This document shows, in pieces, positions 57,180 through 64,000 of a DNA stretch of 64,000 nt. This DNA is from Plasmodiophora brassicae (taxonomy: Eukaryota > Endomyxa > Phytomyxea > Plasmodiophorida > Plasmodiophoridae): NCBI GenBank assembly GCA_039704465.1, contig JASFAU010000008.1:1240001-1304000 (forward strand). The letters run 5' to 3'. The notes beneath the pieces were generated by a model. The model made no database searches, had not been told where the DNA came from, and saw only the letters and a list, made by a program, of their open reading frames with translations. Positions within the stretch are counted from its first letter, which is position 1; each line of letters starts with the position of its first letter. The position numbers were made by a program, and so were the translations under genes.

Positions 57180-58607
57180 ATGTCCTTGCGTCCCATACGC
57201 GGACGTCGCCTGCTCATCGGTTCGGGTGTCGCCCTTCTTGTCGCCGTCGTCCTCGGCATCGGGTACCAGTACTGCTACCTGTTCGGCTTCCCGTCTGCCG
57301 ACATGCGATACTACGTTGCTGGGGACCTCGGCGGAACCAACTGCCGGCTCATCCTCGTGCAGGTCGGGATCATGCGGTCCCCACATTGGTCCCCTGCGTC
57401 AGGGACCTAATCACATTGCGGTCGACAGGTGGCTCCGGGGCTGAAGGAGACGGTCGTCGCTGAGAAGACGTACAGGTCGGCGGAGCACGCTCACCTGGTC
57501 GCCGTCCTGGAACGATTCCTGGTCGATTCGGGTGCCAGTCGTGGCCGGCACCCGACCGTGGCCTGCATCGCCGTGGCCGGTCCGGTCACGTCCAATCGCT
57601 TCGCCCAGATCACCAACCTCGTAAGGCGCCGGCTACCGGCCTTGCTCTACTGCCTGCCCCATACGCGACGCTGATGAGCGGTCGCGCGTCGATGCACGTA
57701 GAACTGGACGCTGGATGCCGACGCCATTGCCGCGCAACTGGACATCAGGGACGTCTTCTTCCTGAATGACTTTGTGGCAATCGGGTATGGCCTGCTGGCC
57801 CTGCGTCCTGGCGATTACCTGACGATCAACGACGTCGCCGGCCAGACCGGGGCGCCGATCGCGTGCCTGGGCGCCGGCACGGGCCTCGGTGAGGTGTACC
57901 TGACGCACAACGGCGACGAGTACGACGTGTGGCCATCCGAAGGCGGCCACGCCGACTTCCCGGCGCGGACGCGCACCGAGTTCGACCTGATGGAGTTCGT
58001 ACGGCGCCGCGCCGGCATCGATCGCGTCAGCGTCGAGCGGATCGTGTCCGGGTCCGGCCTGCCCCTGATCTACGACTACTTCAAGGACGGGCACGCCGAC
58101 CTGGTCAGCGCCCGCGTCGACGCCGACCTGTCCGCCAGCGGCGCCGACCGCGCCGAGATCATCGCGCGACACGCCCTGCAGGACACCGATGTCCTGTGTC
58201 GTCGGGCGTTCGACACGTGGCTGTCTGCGTACGGTGCGGAGGTACGTACGTCGGCACACACACGCACACGCCGGGATCGTTCTGTTGATCGCGCACAGGC
58301 AGGCAACATGGCGCTAAAGACGCTGTGCTTCGGCGGGCTGTACATCGCCGGCGGGATCGCTCCCAAGGTCGTGTCGTCGTTCAAGACGGGCGACGACCTG
58401 TTCTGGAAGGCGCTGTCGTCCAAAGGGCGCATGCGCGACGTGCTGGAGCGTATCCCGGTGCACGTCGTGACGCGGCCGAACGTCGGCATGCTGGGCGCCC
58501 AGCTCGTCTGCCTGAGGCGCTTCCAGCGCGTCCTCGATCACGACGACAAGGATGACGACGACCCGAAGCTGACCGCAGATGACGAAACAAACAAGACCAG
58601 CTTATAG
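57180..58607 (+). CDS. glk-like: Glucokinase (bacterial-type) with N-terminal membrane anchor
   Basis: Four exons (57180-57362, 57429-57620, 57702-58241, 58299-58607) join in frame to 407 aa. Residues 11-33 form a hydrophobic anchor (LLIGSGVALLVAVVLGIGYQ). The ASKHA kinase fold follows: phosphate-1 motif GDLGGTNCR (49-57), CIAVAGPV, catalytic Asp148 in FLNDF, GAGTGLGEVY, and SEGGHADF with the sugar-binding Glu205/His208 of the Glk (PF02685) family. The second phosphate loop lies near LYIAGGIAPK. It phosphorylates glucose with ATP at the start of glycolysis. Bacterial Glk enzymes are soluble; the anchor suggests attachment to a membrane, or a signal for secretion or an organelle. Confidence 0.9.
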
Positions 58608-58797
58608 GCGGGTACATATATACGCGTCTTCCTGTCCGCATGCCTTCCCGCAGCAGGCAAGCGCAGACTGAGGACATGAGGAGCGTTAGGAGAGAGATGC
58701 ATGAGTCGTACAGGGGGGCGCCTTGCAGTGCAGTGACGTGTGCTTCCGGTCACCCGACGCTGAGCCCGGTGCTGACCGGCACCACAGACCTCCTGCG

Positions 58798-59412
58798 ATG
58801 GCCAGGCGCCTGCTCCTCGGCGCGGCAATCGGCGCGCCCGCCGCGACGATCGCGGCGTTGCACACGTGCATCGTGCAGGTGCCCGTGCCGGACGCGTCGT
58901 TGCTGGCGCGGGACGCCGCCCACCGGGCGAGCCTGGACCCAGCGTACCGCTCGTACGCGGACGCGTTCCGCGTCCGCGTTCGGACGCGTCGCCGACCGTC
59001 GATCGACCAGTGCCTGCAGGCGTTCATCGAGTCGCCCGTGTTCACGCTCGAGCGCCGCCTACACGTGTGGAACGGGCTGGCCCGCCCTGATCCGACGGGC
59101 CGGTCGACGTTCGACGTCGGCAGCGTCGTCTCCCTGTGGACGGTCGTGCACAAGACGGACCGTGCCGTCCTGCTGCGCTGGGGGCATCCCAGCCTGACGC
59201 TGCGAGGGTCGACGTTCCTGCAAGCGACGCGGGTCGACGGGGACGACGACGCCCACGCCATCGACGTCGTGTTCGGATCGGGGCTAGACCTCCCAGCCAG
59301 CCTCGATGACACGTCGCTGGGCTGGAGAGCGGCGTCGGCAGCGCATCGCCTCTTCTCCCGCGTCCTGCTGGCGTCCACCGTCCTCCAGATGAAGTACCAC
59401 GGGGTCATCTGA
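58798..59412 (+). CDS. Unknown protein
   Basis: The ATG at 58798 gives 204 aa (MARRLLLGAAIGAPAATIAA), with a short hydrophobic N-terminus that could be a signal peptide. The body has a mixed alpha/beta look: RPSIDQCLQAFIESPVFTLE, WNGLARP, VVSLWTVVHKTDRAVLLRWG and AHRLFSRVLLASTVLQMKYH. The arrangement vaguely recalls polyketide-cyclase/START-like or DUF2867-type folds, but I cannot assign it. No intron is needed. Confidence 0.6.
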   Translation: MARRLLLGAAIGAPAATIAALHTCIVQVPVPDASLLARDAAHRASLDPAYRSYADAFRVRVRTRRRPSIDQCLQAFIESPVFTLERRLHVWNGLARPDPTGRSTFDVGSVVSLWTVVHKTDRAVLLRWGHPSLTLRGSTFLQATRVDGDDDAHAIDVVFGSGLDLPASLDDTSLGWRAASAAHRLFSRVLLASTVLQMKYHGVI

Positions 59413-59504
59413 CGCGCGCTGTGAGCGTCGTGTGTGGCACACTGGCGGCCTCGGGGAACTTCCCTGGAACGGGAACGCATCCGGCGACATATATTGTAGA
59501 CTGA

Positions 59505-60242
59505 TTACAAGGGTAGCGGGTACTGCTGTTGCTGCTGCTGCTGCCGTACACGGTCGGTGATGCCACCTTGGGACGGCGGCGGTGGCGGCATCGGCCATCC
59601 TTCCCAAGGAGACCCGGCGCCGATGATGACATCACCGAACAGTTCGGTATCGGGCGGCGGCGCCCATTGCTGCTGCTGCTGCTGCTGCTGCTGCTGGGTG
59701 CGATTGTGGTGGTGCGCCGCCTGCAGAATCTCGGCCGCCACCAAGTTGCTCGCAATGTGCATGCTCGGCGACGTCGGCATGGCGGCGGCCGCCTCCTGCT
59801 GCTGCTGGTGCGCGGCGTCGACGTCGTAGTGGTAGCCGAGCGGAGGGAACGGGTTCGCGCCTGGCATCGGCGCCTGCCCGCAGAGCTGCGGTGGCGGCTG
59901 GACGACCTGGGCGACCAGCGGCTGCGTCAGCTGGTGACGCGTCGTCGTGATCACCTGGTTCGTGCCCTTGTACAGGCGGGACGATCGCCCCGGCTGGTCG
60001 ACGACCTCGACCTCGCCCTCGAACGCGACGTACGACTGCCACAGGTGCTCGATGTCGTCCGCCGAGCTGAACTGGGCGCATTTCGCCTTCGACTTGTGCA
60101 TGACGACCAGTGCGACGTCGACGTCGCAGAGGACGGCCAGCTCTTTGGCCTTCTTGATCAGGCCCAGGTTGCGCTTGCGGAACGTCGCCTCGCGCTGCTT
60201 GCGCTCGTGGATGCGCATCATGGGCAGCTTGCCGCGACCCAT
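59505..60242 (-). CDS. MADS-box protein 5 (glutamine-rich)
   Basis: A single exon encodes 245 aa from the ATG at 60242. The MADS domain reads MGRGKLPMMRIHERKQREAT then RKRNLGLIKKAKELAVLCD and VDVALVVMHKSKAKCAQFSS. Residues after 90 are Gln/Pro/Ala-rich, with a run of ten Gln and a second run of seven near the C-terminus. Such tails often act in transcriptional activation. The domain resembles MADS 1 and 2 in the AKELAVLCD-type segment but is much more diverged in the N-terminal helix. Confidence 0.88.
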   Translation of the reverse strand: MGRGKLPMMRIHERKQREATFRKRNLGLIKKAKELAVLCDVDVALVVMHKSKAKCAQFSSADDIEHLWQSYVAFEGEVEVVDQPGRSSRLYKGTNQVITTTRHQLTQPLVAQVVQPPPQLCGQAPMPGANPFPPLGYHYDVDAAHQQQQEAAAAMPTSPSMHIASNLVAAEILQAAHHHNRTQQQQQQQQQQWAPPPDTELFGDVIIGAGSPWEGWPMPPPPPSQGGITDRVRQQQQQQQYPLPL

Positions 60243-60638
60243 ATGATTGGACGGGCCGCCGGAGCCGCCGTCCCGATGTCTGTGCCGATGCGCCACACAG
60301 GCCCGGGCTGGGCGGCAAATGGAGCTCCTGGGGCCGACGGGCGACGTTACTGGCCGCAGCGCTCTCTTCTCGCTCTCCCTCTGTGGCCCGCGCACTCCGC
60401 CACGCAGTGCCCCGCACCGGACCCTTACGACACGCCTTACCTTTGCCCGACGACACCAGACGCGCTCGGTCAGATAGGGTACGCCCGAGCGTCATGTTGC
60501 CAGCGTTGACCCAGTGCAGCAGCGGTAATTGGACGGCGGCACCGCAGCCGCCGTCCTGTGCAGCACCGGCCGCGCATAGACGATGTGGGCGCGCGCCCGA
60601 GGCAGCCGCCGTGCCGTACCGTGCCGTGCAGCGCAACC

Positions 60639-60760
60639 GCAGTGCAGCTGCCGCACAGTGCAACTGCAGTGCAGCTGCCGCACAGTGCAACTGCAGTGCA
60701 GCTGCCGCACAGCGCAACTGCAGTGCAGCTGCCGCACAGTGCAACTGCAGTGCAGCTGCC
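60639..60760. repeat. 27-bp tandem repeat, about 4.5 units
   Basis: The unit GCAGTGCAGCTGCCGCACAG plus TGCAACT repeats from 60639; one unit has C for T. It lies between the divergent MADS 5 and NTPase genes, ending about 70 bp before the NTPase start, and is rich in CAGCTG and CTGCAG palindromes. Confidence 0.9.
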
Positions 60761-60832
60761 GTGCCCTGAGTGGCACAATGCCGTGGGGCGGCGTTGCGGG
60801 CCTCGCGCGCTGACACCGCCGCCACTGCACCA

Positions 60833-62863
60833 ATGCTGCTGGTAGCGCGGCTGTCGTCGCCGCACATTCGTCGCCCGCCCTGGCGGCGCCTGGCAGGGCG
60901 TTGCTGCTGGCGCGCCCTGCACGCGGATACGGCACCAATCGGCGCCGAGCCGCCGTCGCTGTGCGACCTGGTGGCGGCCGGCGCCGAGAAGGACCACGGC
61001 CTGGACCGGTTGCACCCGGACGCCGAGCGGCGCAGGCACGCCTGGGCGACCGCGCTCTGCGACGCCCCGTTCGTGCAGGTGTCATCGGTGGCCGACCTGC
61101 CGATGGCGGCGCCGGACGGCACCCTGTACCGCTGCCGGGTGGACCTGGCGCCCGACCAGGCCGTCGCCGACCTGCTCCCCGACAGCCACCTGGCCACCAG
61201 CGCTGCGTTCGTCCCGAAGCAGCCTGCCGCCGACGACGTGCCGCTGGCATCGCCGTCGTTCCTCGACGTGATCTGCCTGCCGGCGCCGATCGGCGATTTC
61301 GATCGCCCAGGCGGGCATTGGTCGCACATCCTGTTCCTGAGCGAGGACGACTACGACATCGCCGGCGACATGCTGGCGGACGCGGCGAACCGGGTCCTGC
61401 TGGTCGGCAGCCCGGGCATCGGCAAGACGGCCCTGTTCTTCAAGTTGGTCGCCTGCCTGGCCCGGCGCGCCGACCTGCTGCCCGACGAGACGCGCGCGCG
61501 TATCCCTGCGACGACGTCGATATCGACGATCGCCCGCGTCACGTCGCACAAGGCGTACCTGGGCATCGACGTGTACCGCCTGTGGCGTCCGGCGCCCAGC
61601 AGCAACGATGTCGCGTGGTTCACGGTCACCTGTCGCGACCTGCCGCTGGCGCTGCTGGACCGGCCCGACGTGCTCGTCCTGCTGGACCCGGCCGAGGCGA
61701 ACACGCAGGCACCGATGCAGCGGGCGAAGGTCGTCGCGATCCAGACGGCCGACAAGGAGCGCGACCGGTACAAGGTGTTTGGCGCGACGCTGCCGTACGC
61801 GACGTACTTCTACCCGTGCCCGTCCGCCCAGCAGCTGCTGACGATGGGCGGCGTCATGCGACGGGCCGACGAGCGCCTGCACCAGCTGTACAGCGTCGAG
61901 GCGGTTCGCGACCGGATCAAGCGGTTCGGGCGGTACCCGCGCTACGTGCTGCCGGCGAACGACAGCGATACGCGCCTGCACGTCATGCAGCAGGAGGGGG
62001 CCATGGCGAACCGCACGATGAACAAGCAGCACATCGACACGATGCTGCAGGTGCTGACGTCGCCGCCGGCGCCGAACACGACGAACCTGCAGATGTTCTA
62101 CCACTGGGATCTCGTCATCGACGTCGAGCGGCGCGGCCCGCACCGGTACAGGGCGTACGCGCTGAACCTGGCCAGCCACGCGGTCGAGAAGGTCGTTCGG
62201 CGGCGCCTGTTCCTGATGAAGCTCGAGCTGGCCGGGCGCACGCTGATCGGGTACCAGACGGGCCGTCTGAACCTGTCGCCCAGCCCGATCTGGATCCTGT
62301 ACCTTGCGTTCTTCGTCCAGCAGGTGCGCGTACGCGGCGGCATCCACTGGGATCGCGCCGTGACGGCCTTCACGCTGGGCGGGCACTCGTTCGAGGCGGC
62401 GCCGGACGTCGCCGCCGACCCGGTCTGGGAGACCATCTCCATCGCCAAGCGCAAGAACTACGAGCTGGAGCAGGTCAAGCACTACGAGATGTACTTTGAC
62501 TCGATCTACACGCCGCAGCAGGCCAGGTACCCGTTCGTCGACGCCGTCTGGCACGACGACGGCAAGACGTTGCACGCCGTGCGCGTGTCGCTGTCGGACA
62601 CGCAGCCCAAGTCGGTGCAGGAGCTCAAGGACTTCATCGACGCGATCGGCCTGATGGACGAGAGCGCCAAGCGCCCGAAGAAGGTCATCGTCCACTACCT
62701 GCCGCTGCCGCGCGATGCGGCCAAGATGGCGATCGCGCCGCCGTCCGCCTTCTTCCTCAACGCCGACGACCCGGACACGCAGAAGGAGGTCAAATTCCTT
62801 CTGGACAGGTACCGCATCGAGTTCGACGTTATTCGGTCGCCGATCGGCGTTAATATCGAATGA
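60833..62863 (+). CDS. RHS/CR-like P-loop NTPase with C-terminal nuclease-like region
   Basis: A single intronless exon encodes 676 aa from ATG 60833, the first ATG in the frame. Walker A is at about 191-199 (VGSPGIGKTALFF) and Walker B near 285 (DVLVLLDP), followed by the YFYPCPS and DERLHQLYSVEAVRDRIKRF segments seen in retrotransposon-hot-spot (RHS) and Crinkler-type NTPases. The C-terminal 150 residues (YPFVDAVWHDDGKTLHAVRV, then SLSDTQPKSVQELKDFI) resemble the REase-like region of that superfamily. The N-terminus is arginine-rich. Known relatives are nuclear proteins of trypanosomes or secreted effectors of plant pathogens; which applies here cannot be told. The lack of introns contrasts with neighbouring large genes. 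Confidence 0.75.
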   Translation: MLLVARLSSPHIRRPPWRRLAGRCCWRALHADTAPIGAEPPSLCDLVAAGAEKDHGLDRLHPDAERRRHAWATALCDAPFVQVSSVADLPMAAPDGTLYRCRVDLAPDQAVADLLPDSHLATSAAFVPKQPAADDVPLASPSFLDVICLPAPIGDFDRPGGHWSHILFLSEDDYDIAGDMLADAANRVLLVGSPGIGKTALFFKLVACLARRADLLPDETRARIPATTSISTIARVTSHKAYLGIDVYRLWRPAPSSNDVAWFTVTCRDLPLALLDRPDVLVLLDPAEANTQAPMQRAKVVAIQTADKERDRYKVFGATLPYATYFYPCPSAQQLLTMGGVMRRADERLHQLYSVEAVRDRIKRFGRYPRYVLPANDSDTRLHVMQQEGAMANRTMNKQHIDTMLQVLTSPPAPNTTNLQMFYHWDLVIDVERRGPHRYRAYALNLASHAVEKVVRRRLFLMKLELAGRTLIGYQTGRLNLSPSPIWILYLAFFVQQVRVRGGIHWDRAVTAFTLGGHSFEAAPDVAADPVWETISIAKRKNYELEQVKHYEMYFDSIYTPQQARYPFVDAVWHDDGKTLHAVRVSLSDTQPKSVQELKDFIDAIGLMDESAKRPKKVIVHYLPLPRDAAKMAIAPPSAFFLNADDPDTQKEVKFLLDRYRIEFDVIRSPIGVNIE

Positions 62864-63480
62864 TGCGCGGAAGGGGGGCTACGACGACAACTGATGAACA
62901 TATCTACCTTACGTACATTGTACAATATCTGGACAACATTACAGACGGTTTCTCCCTTCGTTGACGTCGACGGCCGCAGGACGCGGATGGCAATGTACGG
63001 CCCGGGATGCCGCCAGCCCAGTAGGGCGCCAGCTGGGCGACGTGGAACGCGTTGTGAGTACAACATGAGGCGGTGAACGCGACGCCCGTAGGGCAACTGA
63101 ATGGGTCGATGCCCTGCGACGGTCGCTCACGGCATACGCTGATGACGTCTGTGTGCGACGCTTGCCAACCTGGCACATGATTGCGTCTTCCAGAAACGTG
63201 CAATCAGAACATATGTTGCAGGACGAAGTCGGTACGCTCCGCGGACGTGATCGTTTCAGATCACAGGACGACAATCGGCGATGTTGGGCTCGGCAGGCGA
63301 TCCACCACCACCTGCGGAACCCGACCGCCACCTCGGGCGCAGGGGCGGCAAAGCGCAAGGAGCTAGTACATGAGTTTGGCAAGGAGACCCCCAGGACGAG
63401 GAGCAACTACGTGCTCGCACCCGCCGACGGACGGTCGGCAAGCCACGAGACCTGTAGCTGCCTGCGTGCGCTGTTGGCGC
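62864..63480. other. No supported gene
   Basis: Several short frames on both strands overlap with none preferred. A minus-strand stretch reading PFSCPTGVAFTASCCTHNAF could be an exon but has no supportable context. Confidence 0.3.
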
Positions 63481-63559
63481 CTAACTCGATCGAGTCGTGG
63501 GGGCGACCCCGCAGCCGACGACGACCCCGCGGCAACGAACATGGGACAGACTGGGTGAC

Positions 63560-63930
63560 GTGCCCGCACTCAGGCACGTCAAGGAAGTTGTCTCTATGAG
63601 GCTCAACACAAGCTCTGGCAACAGGCGCCGTTCAGGAGCCGGTCCTTGCAGGCCTCGAGTTGCCGAACCAGATCGCGGGTGAAGCAGCCGGCCTCGTACG
63701 TACTGCGTGTTCTGATAGAATGAACAGGCCGCGTCCTGGTTGGCGTTGGGGACCGCGTTCACCTGCGGTGTAAGAATTTTAGAAGGAGGTCGGAAGCCGC
63801 AAGAAGCGGCTTCCGCGTTTCCACAACCGGTGGTTCGTTGCAGACCCTGTACCGCTTGATCCGCAGCGGACGCGGGACGCCGCCGCCAACGATCACAGAC
63901 AAGCACTGCCATCGCTGCCACCTTGATCAC
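63560..63930 (-). CDS. Possible small cysteine-rich protein
   Basis: On the minus strand the ATG at 63930 opens a frame (MIKVAAMAVLVCDRWRR) that, after a possible intron ending CACCGCAG, reads VNAVPNANQDAACSFYQNTQ. In another frame directly downstream a cysteine-rich ending is readable (EAGCFTRDLVRQLEACKDR, then GACCQSLC and a stop). Joining the two needs a shift of one base that I cannot explain, so the gene may be broken or mis-spliced in my reading. Confidence 0.3.
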
Positions 63931-64000
63931 ACCTTTGTCAGGTGCCTCCGCCGGTCTGGCACTTGTCCATTAAGCCGGCCCACTCGCATCTTAAAGCAGC

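Noticed and set aside
59632..61329. 565-codon minus-strand ORF
   Set aside because: It runs out of frame through the MADS 5 domain and across the 27-bp repeat; the repeat's periodicity keeps it open by chance.
61082..62695. 537-codon minus-strand ORF and 532-codon alternative plus-strand ORF
   Set aside because: Both are GC-rich shadows of the P-loop NTPase frame.

Overview
The window is eukaryotic nuclear DNA, GC-rich and gene-dense. Coding regions are cut by many very short introns (about 50-70 nt) with GT..AG ends and usually a CTGAC/CTAAC-like branch site 10-30 nt before the acceptor. The gene content includes a Fused/STK36-type kinase with a helical repeat tail, a decayed flagellar CFAP47/HYDIN-like gene, a PTEN with two PH domains, a SUMO protease, a bacterial-type glucokinase, five MADS-box genes and an RHS/CR-like P-loop NTPase. 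This points to a flagellate-capable protist. A plasmodiophorid-like rhizarian (Plasmodiophora or a relative) would fit the GC content, tiny introns and gene set, but that is inference, not proof.

Left third (1-28800). The dominant feature is a minus-strand array of nine paralogous genes (called copies 1-9 here, starting at 958, 10539, 12413, 14873, 16990, 19374, 22006, 24168 and 27967). Each encodes a signal peptide, a short domain with an invariant C-x6-C pair, an acidic or coiled-coil stalk with a conserved N-R-T-x-S-x-L-x-x-C-Q-like block, and two membrane segments near the C-terminus. A conserved element reading TTCTAATTCGGG on the plus strand lies about 65-115 bp upstream of each start. 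Copies 8 and 9 sit in a recent segmental duplication of about 2.9 kb. Copy 6 has an internal deletion and copy 3 a coil whose frame I could not join. At least one decayed 3' relic and an 80-bp inverted repeat lie in the spacers. The Fused kinase gene (3046-8157, plus) and two small minus-strand genes separate copy 1 from copy 2.

Middle (29600-48200). This part carries mostly single-copy genes: a TPR protein, PTEN with two PH domains, two unknown proteins, a C2H2 zinc finger, a Ulp1-type protease, a small membrane protein, a larger membrane protein, a SANT-domain protein, a SAM-like membrane protein and a Cys-rich secreted protein. Four MADS-box genes lie between 37400 and 47060, and two of them have a first coding exon of only five bases (ATGGG).

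Right third (48200-64000). A region of about 2 kb is duplicated (48758-about 50750 and 53571-about 57430). Each copy carries a small single-pass membrane protein gene preceded by a 33-bp minisatellite. The right copy runs into an intact, membrane-anchored glucokinase; the left copy holds only its broken 5' end with an in-frame stop. The right copy is split by about 1.8 kb of retroelement sequence with a gag-like remnant and a perfect 44-bp-arm palindrome. Between the two copies is a frameshifted C-terminal fragment of a flagellar gene. The window closes with an unknown protein, a glutamine-rich MADS protein, a 27-bp tandem repeat, the RHS/CR-like NTPase and about 1.1 kb with no clear gene.

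No CRISPR array, rRNA or convincing tRNA was seen.
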